Virus record (IMG/VR): IMGVR_UViG_3300029922_000148
Location: 1-40,171 of that record
Origin: a virus
DNA: 40,171 nt
Reading direction: 5' to 3' (one strand)
Positions 15,032 to 23,393 of this stretch are shown here, one piece after another. The notes beneath the pieces are model-generated. The model made no database searches, was not told the origin of the DNA, and saw nothing but the letters and a program-made list of their open reading frames with translations. Within the stretch, counting starts at the first letter, position 1, and each line of letters opens with the position of its first letter. The position numbers were made by a program, and so were the translations under genes.

Positions 15032-17136
15032 TTTTTCTTTATTCCGCGCCTGACTTTTCCAGTTCCATTGGCATGAGGAATTTCCGCAATTCCAAGCGCG
15101 TGACTCGCGGTCAATTCCGGCGTCCAAGCAATATTCGCCAAATCGATATTGCGAATGGAAGAATCAATCATCGCTCGCACGTCGTCTGCGCTTAGAAGAT
15201 CGACCGGCGGCGCGGCATCCTTGGAAATATCCACGAGCGGCGGGGCTGTTTTTTTGTTCAGCAAGTCTTGTACAAGCTTCAAAATCGAATCGACTTTCTT
15301 CTCCGTTTCCAAGAGCTTTTCGTCTTCGATCCATTGCCCCGTTTCAGGATGGCGCGGTTGCTCGGCGTGTTTCGGGTTGAGGCGAGTTTCGAGAGTCTTG
15401 ATGAGATTTTCCACGCGCGTTTCCAGCGCATCAAATCGCGCGTCCGATTGTTCGCCCAAACGAAGCTTGCGCCCCTTCAGTAGCGCCTGTAGTTGCTTCG
15501 TCTTCTTGAGGTCATCATCGCCGTCTTCCGACTTGTCATCATCCGGGAAATTCGGTTTTGCAGTTGATGGTTGCGCCCCAGAAAAATCAAGCCCTTGCTC
15601 TTCCTGATAATTTTTTTCGTAAACCAATTCGGACATGACATCTTCATAATCGCCTCCCTTTTGGCCAATGACATTGGAGCGCGTATCAAGGCCCGCCTCG
15701 ATGGCCGTGACAGCCGCGTTGATGTCCTTAAGCGGATCGACCCAATCCCAGCGACGTGCCTTGAATTGTTTCTGATTGAGCCTCTGGAAATCTTTCGGTC
15801 GAAGCGTGATACCGAGGAAGCCGTTAAGCAAAACCCATTCGAGCCAATCCTCGAAAACTTGGTTTTTCACGTCCTGAATATAAAAGGTCTGGACTCCCTT
15901 GTAGGTCTCTCGCTCGTCGAGAAGCCCCGCTCGAATGGAAGAAAAATTGACTCCCTCAAGATCGTTTGCCAGCGACACATAAGCCACGCCGACGGACGAC
16001 GCGACGGCGCGAAGCTGTTGTTTTGAGAACGCCGGAAAATTCGAGTGCGGATGTTGCGGATCATTCGGCTGATATTTCATGCCGATAGGCAAGGTCTCGT
16101 TTACGCCAGGCTCCATGTTTTCCATTGGCACCCGCTGATCGGTCTCTTGCCCGGCATAGCCTCCGTCCATCTGCCCCATTTGCGGGCGATCAGTGATATA
16201 GAAACCGCCCTTGCAAGCGGCCAACCGAGCGGCGACAAGTTCGGCCTCCTCGTAACCGCCGAGCATATTAACTCGATTCATTGCCGCAACTAGCCATGGG
16301 ATGCCGCGCGATTGGCCAGGCCTCTCCGTTACATATGGATGGATAATCTCGTCTGCCTCAATTCGTATCCGCTTAAATTGCTGTTCGACTCCATAAGAAA
16401 AGTCTCCAGGGTGCTCCGTCAGCATCCAGTAGGCGATAGGACATTTCCATCCGTCAACCTCGACGCCCATGCGTACTTGGTTGCCATTGGAAAGCGTTAT
16501 CGAGTCATTGTAAAAATCGTCGAGATAATCCGCCTCCATAATATCGACGGAATATTTGAATTTATTCGAGTAGCCGCGAATTTTTCTAACGAGCAGATCG
16601 CCATCGCGCACGATGGAACGCATGATAAGTTTGTCAGCCGCTATGTCCGAAAGCCTGCGCGTGACGGTATAATTCTCCGTTTTGCATTGCTCCTGCCATG
16701 CTGCCTCTATCAGTTCGCACGAGCGGGAATCAAGCTGACGAATCATCTCTTTCGTCATCGGGTCTTTCACCATGTCGTAAATTTTCATTTGCAACTTGAT
16801 GCCCGTTGACGACACGACGTTATCTTCAAAAAGAGAAAGTAGCTTGCGCGTCCAATCGCTGTTACGCTCCAAATCCCGGCACCGGAACCGAAGGTTGCGA
16901 AGCGCATAGCGAAGTTCGGAATCCGCGCTCTGCGGCGAACGCCACCAATCAGAATTTAGGCGCGTGACGTTGGCACCAGAAAATCCAAAGGCCCGTTTTT
17001 GATCCTGCTCTTTGCGCCGGTCAACGACGCGCTGACGAGCCAGAGCGGTAATGTCGATGGATTCTCGCTCGCGGCTTGATCGGCCATCGGGCAGACGCTT
17101 GACTTGTGGCTTGTAGCTTGAGGCAAAATTCGGCAT
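15028..17136 (-). CDS. Portal protein, lambda GpB type (702 aa)
   Basis: Long for a portal (lambda GpB is about 530 aa). Family signatures include WWRSPQSADSELRYALRNLR near residues 64-83, DLERNSDWTRKLLSLFEDNV, the VRDGDLLVRKIRG segment and SVGVAYVSLANDLEGVNFSS RAG, all typical of lambda-type portals. After about residue 520 the chain becomes charged and coiled-coil-like (repeated Lys/Glu helices), possibly an internal C-terminal extension. Portals form the dodecameric DNA gate and the terminase docking site. The start overlaps the upstream stop by one base (TAATG). Confidence 0.9.
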   Translation of the reverse strand: MPNFASSYKPQVKRLPDGRSSRERESIDITALARQRVVDRRKEQDQKRAFGFSGANVTRLNSDWWRSPQSADSELRYALRNLRFRCRDLERNSDWTRKLLSLFEDNVVSSTGIKLQMKIYDMVKDPMTKEMIRQLDSRSCELIEAAWQEQCKTENYTVTRRLSDIAADKLIMRSIVRDGDLLVRKIRGYSNKFKYSVDIMEADYLDDFYNDSITLSNGNQVRMGVEVDGWKCPIAYWMLTEHPGDFSYGVEQQFKRIRIEADEIIHPYVTERPGQSRGIPWLVAAMNRVNMLGGYEEAELVAARLAACKGGFYITDRPQMGQMDGGYAGQETDQRVPMENMEPGVNETLPIGMKYQPNDPQHPHSNFPAFSKQQLRAVASSVGVAYVSLANDLEGVNFSSIRAGLLDERETYKGVQTFYIQDVKNQVFEDWLEWVLLNGFLGITLRPKDFQRLNQKQFKARRWDWVDPLKDINAAVTAIEAGLDTRSNVIGQKGGDYEDVMSELVYEKNYQEEQGLDFSGAQPSTAKPNFPDDDKSEDGDDDLKKTKQLQALLKGRKLRLGEQSDARFDALETRVENLIKTLETRLNPKHAEQPRHPETGQWIEDEKLLETEKKVDSILKLVQDLLNKKTAPPLVDISKDAAPPVDLLSADDVRAMIDSSIRNIDLANIAWTPELTASHALGIAEIPHANGTGKVRRGIKKK

Positions 17137-18155
17137 TAGTCGCGCTCTCCGTTATCTTTTTCGTTCAGCGCGATCCATTTATCTAGGGCTTCGCCTTGGG
17201 CCTTTTCGTAATCCTCAGTGGCCTTATCTGCGGCTGCTTGATATTTCGCAGTTATCTCCTCAACGCTTTTTTCGTCGGCATCGTTTTGCGCAATTCCCTT
17301 TTGCTTTTCCTCAGCAATGGTTTTTTTAAGCGCCAATTTCGAGTTAACCATGGCCTCTTTTAGTTCCTGCTTCATGGAGGCCAGTCTTTCTTTAACCTCT
17401 GGCTGATGATCCTTTGCGAATTTTTCGGCCTCATCGTCATTCTCAATTTGGTCGTACTGCTTTCCAAGCTCGCTGATTCGCGAATCGTTCGCGATTTCCC
17501 AGCCATCCGGCTCTTTGTGATCCTGTCCATCAACGTCATCTTGTTTTGATTGAAGATCGCTTTCTTTATCATGCGAAAGACTCCAGGTAGAAGGATTGTC
17601 TGGCTCGAAATCTTCAAGCACGGAAGAAGCCACCTCGGCCTTTGTGGCCGGGTACTCCTTATCTCCTAATTTTACGGTTTCTGTTTGTTCGCCCCATGTC
17701 GCAGGATCAGATTTATCGAAATTATCAATTCTCTCTTGCGCACTTTTTGCTGATTCAATTTCGTCATCGCTTGCGCCTAGCTCTTTCCACGAATCGGGAT
17801 CGCTCTCGTCAAAATTGTCGGCGGCATCTTTCATCCCTAGCAAATGTTCTTCTAGGGTGCCATATTCTGAGCCTTCTGGCGCTGGGTTTGCGCCGCCGCC
17901 TAATACCCATGATTCCGGGTCATCTTCATCGAAATTATCCACGAAATCTTGCTCATCACTGGAAAGATTTGGTTTGATTTCCGCCGCTTCTTTCCCCTCT
18001 TTTTGTTCTTTTTCATCCTTGCCCTCGCCGCCGCTCGTCCACTCACCGTGCGCGTCTCGCGGTTCGTTTTCATCAAAGCGCAATTTCGCTCCCTCAAGAA
18101 ATCCCTCTATCCTCGCCAGCTTCGTTTTGATTCGCATCTCAATCTCATTCACCAT
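17136..18155 (-). CDS. Acidic repeat protein with PRDxxGEW tag (339 aa)
   Basis: Start ATG 18155 has GGAGG six bases upstream. Near residue 25 it carries LRFDENEPRDAHGEWTSGG, the same tag found twice in the kinase two genes upstream. Residues 73-191 contain four copies of an acidic motif close to DNFDESDPxSW (about 73-83, 113-123, 144-154, 182-191). The C-terminal third is a Lys/Glu/Ala coiled coil. No enzymatic motif is seen. Lying between portal and putative connector, it may be an internal head or ejected protein or a scaffold-like component; this is inference. Confidence 0.75.
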   Translation of the reverse strand: MVNEIEMRIKTKLARIEGFLEGAKLRFDENEPRDAHGEWTSGGEGKDEKEQKEGKEAAEIKPNLSSDEQDFVDNFDEDDPESWVLGGGANPAPEGSEYGTLEEHLLGMKDAADNFDESDPDSWKELGASDDEIESAKSAQERIDNFDKSDPATWGEQTETVKLGDKEYPATKAEVASSVLEDFEPDNPSTWSLSHDKESDLQSKQDDVDGQDHKEPDGWEIANDSRISELGKQYDQIENDDEAEKFAKDHQPEVKERLASMKQELKEAMVNSKLALKKTIAEEKQKGIAQNDADEKSVEEITAKYQAAADKATEDYEKAQGEALDKWIALNEKDNGERD

Positions 18156-18790
18156 GACGGACCTCCCGGCCAAAAAGGATATGGCCCGTAAAGTCCTCCC
18201 GGTCTCGTGAATTGCGCTCTTGTCTGGCGAGCGTTGCCCAGGCCCTTCCGCGCGGCCTCGGCTTGCTCTTCTTGCTGTACGTACCCTTGATATTCCCGCC
18301 AGAGCATTTGCACTTGCATGATGCTCATCTTGGAAATCGAGCGTTGCATCATCGTGTAGTGCTCAATATTTTGCGGGAGACGGTTCGTCAAAACTTCCTG
18401 GCACGTATCGCGAATTTGTCGCACGTAAGAACGCGGATCAGCCGGATCATCCGCCGAAAGATTGGGGGCTATTGTTATCGCGCCCCAATTGATCGTCACC
18501 CGATCCGTCGTTACAGAGTTGGTAACGTAACTCTGCCATTTGTATAGCCCCGGAATCCACGTAACTGTCACAGCGGGCAGGATTTGAATCAGATGATTCT
18601 GGCCGTTTGGCGAAGGAATGACCTCCGAAAAATTAATGTACATTCCGTCATTCGCCCCGCGAAGCGAATAGCTCAAGACCCAATTCGGAGGCGGATAATT
18701 TCCGAGCAATAATTGCCATTCGGCGGTGTCGCCTGCCACGATGGTACGCGGCTCGTACCACTGAATTTGCGGGAGTTCGGGAGTGCTCAT
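18149..18790 (-). CDS. Putative head-tail connector / gpW-like C-terminal domain (213 aa)
   Basis: Begins MSTPELPQIQWYEPRTIVAG. The N-terminal 115 residues are beta-rich. The C-terminal helix (SISKMSIMQVQMLWREYQGY ... EEQAEAARKGLGN) matches the helical pattern of small phage connector proteins related to gpW that follow the terminase and precede the portal. It ends in a Pro/Gly/Trp tail (YGPYPFWPGGPSW). ATGA overlap with the kinase gene. Confidence 0.6.
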   Translation of the reverse strand: MSTPELPQIQWYEPRTIVAGDTAEWQLLLGNYPPPNWVLSYSLRGANDGMYINFSEVIPSPNGQNHLIQILPAVTVTWIPGLYKWQSYVTNSVTTDRVTINWGAITIAPNLSADDPADPRSYVRQIRDTCQEVLTNRLPQNIEHYTMMQRSISKMSIMQVQMLWREYQGYVQQEEQAEAARKGLGNARQTRAQFTRPGGLYGPYPFWPGGPSW

Positions 18791-19740
18791 GCAGTTCCTC
18801 CTCCTGATGAAAACTCACCGGTTTTAGGATCGTGGTTTTCATCAAATCGCAATTTTTTCCCTCGTGATTTTGCGATTCCAGCCGTCATCGCCGATTCGAG
18901 CGCGGTTGAATCCGCCCGTCGAACGATAATATCGAGCGGAACAATATGCCCTGAGTCCGTCTTTACAAAATTATCGTTTTTTATATCCGTCGCGATGATT
19001 TTATGCTCTGGGTTGTACCAGGTTTTGTCGGCGATATGATTTCCTACTAAATTATCCTCGCTCACCTTGAAAAATCCCCGCGATTTCATCTCGGCTTCGA
19101 CTTCTTTGCCCGTTGGTGCTTCGCCATGAATGAAACTTTGCGATGTCACGATGGACGGTTTGCTTATCCCGCCCATTCCCGCGCTTAATCCCTCAATTCT
19201 GTTATCAGTCCCGAAAACTTCATTTTGCAAATGAGTCCGCTCAACGTATTCGCCTGGCGAGGCCGTTCGCAGCTCGGCGTAGCTTCCAAAAGGAGCGGAC
19301 GTTCCCTCCAGCGTGTAGCCGTAACCATCAACTGTGAATTTGTTGACGCGCGATGGATCATCCGAATGCTCAACCAAGTGCTCTCCACCCTGAGCTAAAA
19401 ATTTGTCGGGGTCAGATTCAACCCGATATTTTGTCAGAATTTTGGCTAAATCTGATTTTTCTTGAGCATCTCTTGCCGCGATGTCGCCGCTCCCAAATGC
19501 TTTTGCACTTGCAGTCTTGCTTGCTTCAAGGACGGCGGTGATTTCGCGTTCTGCCTGCGGATTTCTGCCCTTGTTTCCCGCGCTTTTTCCAGTAGTGACA
19601 TCCTTCCCCAGATTATCAGATTCTGGCCCGTCTGTAAAGCGTCCGTCTTCGTCTCGCGGCTGATTTTCTGAATATCTCAGCAAAGTTTCAGCCGTTGGCA
19701 AAAAGGTGCGCCTTTCGCGCGGACTTAAAAGCCGGTTCAC
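18787..19740 (-). CDS. Polyvalent-protein kinase-like protein with PRDEDGRF tag (317 aa)
   Basis: Matches the Ser/Thr/Tyr kinase family found in phage polyvalent proteins. GGEHLVEHSDDPSRVNKF (about 118-135) corresponds to the glycine loop and lysine strand, YVERTHLQNEVFGTDNRIEG to the family helix, SIVTSQSFIHGEAPTGKEVE to its middle, and ATDIKNDNFVKTDSGHIVPL plus DII (about 251-272) to the catalytic and metal-binding loops (D252, N257, D270). N-terminal residues about 20-38 (RYSENQPRDEDGRFTDG) and the C-terminus (LRFDENHDPKTGEFSSGG) carry the tag shared with the 339-aa neighbour. Start is GTG 19740 (GTGA overlap, GGAAGG upstream). Such kinases are thought to be packaged and injected. Confidence 0.75.
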   Translation of the reverse strand: MNRLLSPRERRTFLPTAETLLRYSENQPRDEDGRFTDGPESDNLGKDVTTGKSAGNKGRNPQAEREITAVLEASKTASAKAFGSGDIAARDAQEKSDLAKILTKYRVESDPDKFLAQGGEHLVEHSDDPSRVNKFTVDGYGYTLEGTSAPFGSYAELRTASPGEYVERTHLQNEVFGTDNRIEGLSAGMGGISKPSIVTSQSFIHGEAPTGKEVEAEMKSRGFFKVSEDNLVGNHIADKTWYNPEHKIIATDIKNDNFVKTDSGHIVPLDIIVRRADSTALESAMTAGIAKSRGKKLRFDENHDPKTGEFSSGGGTA

Positions 19741-19922
19741 AAAATCGCTTCCTTCCTGCACTGGCAAATAATGCGGGCGCAACCGCGAATCTTTTCCTCG
19801 TCATGTTGCCGCTGCAATCCTTCGTGCTTGTCGAGCTTCATCTCGTTGCCGAAAATTAGCCGTCCATAAACCTGGCGAGCAGCCTTGAGCGCCCATTCTG
19901 GGATTTCGTCGCTCACGCGCAC
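19737..19922 (-). CDS. Small hypothetical protein after terminase (61 aa)
   Basis: Starts with GTG 19922, 12 bases after the terminase stop, and ends in a GTGA overlap with the kinase. Helical and basic, with two Cys in RGCARIICQC. Unrecognised; the slot after TerL often holds a small connector or head-completion protein. Confidence 0.5.
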   Translation of the reverse strand: MRVSDEIPEWALKAARQVYGRLIFGNEMKLDKHEGLQRQHDEEKIRGCARIICQCRKEAIL

Positions 19923-19934
19923 CCCGCAATCGTT

Positions 19935-21881
19935 TTACCAAGCCTTTGCCCATGATCGGCCTGGAAGCCGAGCGGTGCCCTTGAGGGCATAAGGTTGGCC
20001 CGCATGGGCGGGGTGCGGCGATCTTGGCGCGGGCTGAGACGGCGGCGGTGCCTCATTTGCGGTAACTTGCACGATTTCACTTGGCTTAACAAGATTTTTT
20101 GCGAGCGCCTGCCAATTTGGGTTTAACATCTCCTTAGCCGCCAGAGCGTAAACTCTTTTGTCCAGTGCTTCGTTTGGTCGCTCGTGCGGGTTGATAAACC
20201 GCCGCACTTTTTTCCCTTTGTGGTAGGTAATTTCCACCTGTTCAGCCGTAAGTTGCTGGAAAAATTCGTCGTCATAGCCTAAATCGTCCGGCTCCACGCG
20301 ATAGCCAAAATGCGAGTAGCCCGGTCCCGGTTCTTGAATCGTCAGCGAATTATAAATCTCTTCCTTTGCTGACTCGGTGCCCACGATGACAAGCCCCCGG
20401 CGCGTCTGCGAGTAGGTGACGAGGGGTGAGCCGGGAATGGACGAGCCTTTGCACGGGTAGATGTTTCTAAACCGATTGCGCTGGCACCAATCGTAGACAT
20501 AATTTGGAACGTGGCCTGAGTCGAGCAACCCGGCGGCTATCTTCATGACGACGCCATCGGCTCTAACCCTGGTTTTGCCCCACCATTCCGTCATTTCCGC
20601 CCATGGTTTCGGGCCGGAGGTGTTGCCGCGAAAGACAGCGCATTCAATGCCCCATGTTTCGTTGTCCTTAGCGTGCCCGACAATTTCCACTTCAATTCTA
20701 TCTTTCTGCACGTCTCCCCCGAATGTCAAAATCAGCGGCCCCATAGGCACGTCAGCATCGTATCGTTCGTTGCGATTGTTGATGTCGCTGGCTTCGATGA
20801 CCTCGACATCTTCGACGGACGCCTCGGCCAAAAACGTGTTGATCCAAACCTTTAGCGTTTCCCGCCCTTTCCGCTTCGCCTCCAAAAATTTCGCGACCAT
20901 CTCGCCCATGCGCGTTTTGTAACCCCGTTGCGGCTTGCGCAGCGAATAAATGCCGTTCAAGTGAAAGCCTGCCACCCCTCGAAATTGTGCCGTCGCTCGC
21001 CACCGGCCCTTGCGAATCGCGGTGGACCTTTGCTCATCTGTCCACGTCGAATCGCAATCCCGATTTTCACACACATACAGCGGTTCATCAATCGTTCCCC
21101 GCCCACGTTCGCCCCAATCAAGCTGCCCCCATTTCAAATGCTGTTGTCTCGAACAAAAAGGACAATCGACGTGCCAATACCTCTTGTCGCTGGCCTCGAA
21201 ATCGCTCTCAATCGGCGATGCGCCCTTGACGGTGGGCGTGCTTGATTCAATCTTTACCGCGTCCGCAAATCCCGCCGCGCGGTTCCAGAACAGCTCCAGC
21301 GGGTCGCCCTCTTTCGCCACGGCTTTCTTGTAGCGGTCAATCTCGTCCGCCCAGAGCACTTTAGCCGAGTCGCCAGCCAGCCCTTGAGGCGTTCCAGCGC
21401 CGCCCACTGACACGAAGCCGCCAGGGAATATTTTGTAATTTAACGTGTTCCCTGAGCTGTTTTTCGTCCCTTTCCGAAACATCCCGCCAAAAATTGGCCT
21501 TTCGATCAGAGGCTCAAACTTGTTCAGCATCCATTTATCCGCCCGCGCTCCGTCAGGTTGCAAAACCATGTTGCCTGTTGGCTCCTGGACGACGTGATAC
21601 GCGATGATGCAATTACCAGCGTGCGTCTTGCCCATGACTTGGCTTGCCCCGATCCAAACCGATTTCCTCACATCCGGCGACAAGGCCGTCTCGATCATCC
21701 CGACTTCCCACGGATGGTCGTCAAACGAAAAACCGAGCCTTTCCTTAGCCCATTTCGAGGGCGTTATCTTCGGCGGACTCTTCGCCTTCGCCAGTTCCGT
21801 TCGACACAGCAAGCCCAGGGTCGTCTGAAACCGCGTTAATAATCTGGGATCGTAGTCCCGATAAAAAGTCTTCACAATCAA
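19935..21881 (-). CDS. Terminase large subunit, lambda GpA type
   Basis: 648 residues. N-terminal SPPKITPSKWAKERLGFSFD leads into the ATPase: Walker-A-like GASQVMGKT (78-86), Walker B KVLWADEID (174-182) and the linker TPTVKGASPIESDFEASD. A Cys pair (CPFCSRQ) and a later YVCENRDC make the GpA-family zinc-like element. The nuclease domain starts with LILTFGGDVQKDRIEVEIVG. It packages DNA with the HNH/TerS protein encoded just upstream, whose gene overlaps this one by 137 bases. The Pro/Ala-rich C-terminal tail is typical. A later start is possible because the first 30 residues lie within the overlap. Confidence 0.93.
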   Translation of the reverse strand: MIVKTFYRDYDPRLLTRFQTTLGLLCRTELAKAKSPPKITPSKWAKERLGFSFDDHPWEVGMIETALSPDVRKSVWIGASQVMGKTHAGNCIIAYHVVQEPTGNMVLQPDGARADKWMLNKFEPLIERPIFGGMFRKGTKNSSGNTLNYKIFPGGFVSVGGAGTPQGLAGDSAKVLWADEIDRYKKAVAKEGDPLELFWNRAAGFADAVKIESSTPTVKGASPIESDFEASDKRYWHVDCPFCSRQQHLKWGQLDWGERGRGTIDEPLYVCENRDCDSTWTDEQRSTAIRKGRWRATAQFRGVAGFHLNGIYSLRKPQRGYKTRMGEMVAKFLEAKRKGRETLKVWINTFLAEASVEDVEVIEASDINNRNERYDADVPMGPLILTFGGDVQKDRIEVEIVGHAKDNETWGIECAVFRGNTSGPKPWAEMTEWWGKTRVRADGVVMKIAAGLLDSGHVPNYVYDWCQRNRFRNIYPCKGSSIPGSPLVTYSQTRRGLVIVGTESAKEEIYNSLTIQEPGPGYSHFGYRVEPDDLGYDDEFFQQLTAEQVEITYHKGKKVRRFINPHERPNEALDKRVYALAAKEMLNPNWQALAKNLVKPSEIVQVTANEAPPPSQPAPRSPHPAHAGQPYALKGTARLPGRSWAKAW

Positions 21882-22647
21882 TAGCCGTTACTTGTTTGGC
21901 AACCGAAATCCTAGCGGATTCGTCAATAGGCAGCGATTCAATGATGCGCCGGAAGCAAATCGCCTGATGCGCCAGGACCAGTTTAACCCATTCAATGGGG
22001 ATGACCTCGTCAGCCGATTTCATCAGAATTAACTCGCTATGAGCCACTTCGTTACGGAGCTTTTTGAGTTTGAGGGTTTCCGTCGCGCCGAGGGTATGGC
22101 TTTTGGCATGAACATAGAGCGCGATGATTGTTTTGAAAAAGTCATACCCTTTTTCCGATGGAGGATCAATTATGCCCTCCTGCGAAAATTGAAATAGAGC
22201 CTTGTCCGTCGTCTGCATGTAGTGAGCCGCAACGGCGGGAGGAGCGAAGATCGTAGGTAGATCAAAGGCGTCTTTCTTTTCGCGCGTCTCGTGCAAGTAG
22301 GCTCGACCGGCGCGAATATCCAGCGGTTTGGTGATGGCTCTGGCGATTCGTTCCCTCGCGTCTTTTGAGGCAAACGACTCCACCGAATATCCGGCCTTGG
22401 CCGTGTTGCACGCCTTGCAGGCCGTCACGAGGTTTGATTCGTGGTTGCCTCCATCCTCGGCCAGATGATCCAAGGTCACCTCTTGACCATCTGCCAAACC
22501 CTCCAAGGCTTTCCCACAATAGAGGCATTTCCACTCATCGCGAATGTAGATCGCGATGCGCTTTTCGCGCCTGATCCATTCGCCATGCGCGAGGTGCTTC
22601 CTCTTGCCTTTGGCCTTTCTGGAAGAATCGCTCAACACTCCCCCCAA
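21745..22647 (-). CDS. HNH endonuclease fused to Nu1-like terminase small subunit (300 aa)
   Basis: Residues about 30-90 form an HNH nuclease: CLYCGKA (C41, C44), LDHLAEDGGNHESNLV (D60, H61, N72) and CKACNTAK (C77, C80). Residues about 145-180 (LFQFSQEGIIDPPSEKGYDF F) resemble the end of a Nu1 winged helix, followed by the typical TerS helix TLKLKKLRNEVAHSELILMK SADEVIPIEWV. So the packaging initiator appears fused to an HNH nuclease. HNH proteins beside terminase genes are known to aid packaging in HK97-like phages; a fusion is less usual. Start unclear: TTG 22647, GTG 22638 and TTG 22635 all lie near GGGGGGAG. Confidence 0.75.
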   Translation of the reverse strand: MGGVLSDSSRKAKGKRKHLAHGEWIRREKRIAIYIRDEWKCLYCGKALEGLADGQEVTLDHLAEDGGNHESNLVTACKACNTAKAGYSVESFASKDARERIARAITKPLDIRAGRAYLHETREKKDAFDLPTIFAPPAVAAHYMQTTDKALFQFSQEGIIDPPSEKGYDFFKTIIALYVHAKSHTLGATETLKLKKLRNEVAHSELILMKSADEVIPIEWVKLVLAHQAICFRRIIESLPIDESARISVAKQVTAIDCEDFLSGLRSQIINAVSDDPGLAVSNGTGEGEESAEDNALEMG

Positions 22648-22945
22648 TTATCGACATACGCAGAACTTGTATGCTTTGTCGGGGGCGTTTTTGCAAAACT
22701 TGTATTACTAAAAAACCAACGAACCGGAACCTGCCCGTTGCGCGGCCCCCGAGGAAGTACCTTGCAAATCCTTGAACGCCAAGCACATGCCAAAGCACAT
22801 ATGCATACATACAACGCCAATACAATCCCTATAGTTTTACTTGGCAAGACTTGTATCACTGAATTTAATTTGATTTTGTCAACTTGTATCATTACTGGAA
22901 TTATTGTGATTTTCCTTGCTTATGGCTTGACATGATTTAGTACAA
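22648..22945. promoter_or_regulatory. Control region with four ACTTGTAT direct repeats upstream of packaging genes
   Basis: About 300 bases with no convincing gene. Four same-orientation copies of (A/G)ACTTGTAT lie at 22664, 22697, 22848 and 22881; copies 2 and 3 agree over GCAARACTTGTATYACT. The last overlaps TTGACA (minus strand, 22882-22877), a possible -35 box whose -10 partner (GTGATA at 17 bases) is poor. Probably an operator/promoter region for the HNH/TerS-terminase operon. An 86-codon minus ORF (22892-22632) crosses it but has no ribosome site and contains the repeats. Confidence 0.5.
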
Positions 22946-23248
22946 TCATTTCCGAAGAGGGGAACTGAGTGTTGCGCGGAGCGCAACGTGAGAGGAGATG
23001 ACCGCTGCCGGTATACCGTTTCCCGCTTGAATAGACTCACCTAAGCGCTTGGTGAGAACCGGTATTGGATCTCTTACTGGAAGTGGGAGCTTCGATAGAG
23101 CAATGATGTGCTCGCATTCTTTTGCCGTGATGTTGATGCAAAGCTCTGGCTTGTCGGGCTGGGTACTGTCGATTTGGCAAAGCATCATAAGGCCACGGCT
23201 GTTGATTCGCAGTGAAGTGGTTGGATTGATTTGGTAATGATTGACCAT
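22946..23248 (-). CDS. Hypothetical protein (100 aa)
   Basis: Begins MVNHYQINPTTSLRINSRGL; a soluble alpha/beta-looking protein containing CINITAKECEHIIALSKLPL. ATG 23248 is preferred because it lies one base after the stop of the upstream 47-aa gene with AAGG eight bases before it; the longer reading from 23344 overlaps that gene. Near its C-terminus the DNA has the inverted repeat GTTGCGC-GGA-GCGCAAC (22971-22987). Function unknown. Confidence 0.55.
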   Translation of the reverse strand: MVNHYQINPTTSLRINSRGLMMLCQIDSTQPDKPELCINITAKECEHIIALSKLPLPVRDPIPVLTKRLGESIQAGNGIPAAVISSHVALRATLSSPLRK

Positions 23249-23249
23249 A

Positions 23250-23393
23250 TCAATCGCCTTGGCTTTCCAGTTCGTCTTTGAGCCGAGCGCGTGAGATTTT
23301 TGGCGCGTCGAGGCGCTTACCCTCGCGTGATTTTGGCTGCTCAATTTCCTTGCGGATTTGGTCGGTGGTGAGTTTGCGTTTTGTTTTGCTCAT
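23250..23393 (-). CDS. Small basic protein (47 aa)
   Basis: Begins MSKTKRKLTTDQIRKEIEQP and is almost entirely charged and helical. ATG 23393 overlaps the stop of the upstream glycosyltransferase (ATGA), which fixes the start. Unrecognised; could be a small nucleic-acid or protein-binding factor. Confidence 0.55.
   Translation of the reverse strand: MSKTKRKLTTDQIRKEIEQPKSREGKRLDAPKISRARLKDELESQGD

Noticed and set aside
22632-22892. 86-codon minus-strand ORF across the ACTTGTAT region
   Set aside because: No ribosome site, and its start and centre are made of the repeats; its stop does form a TTGA overlap with one possible HNH/TerS start, so this is not fully excluded.
22971-22987. GTTGCGC-GGA-GCGCAAC hairpin as terminator
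   Set aside because: Lies inside a coding end and lacks a T-run on either strand.
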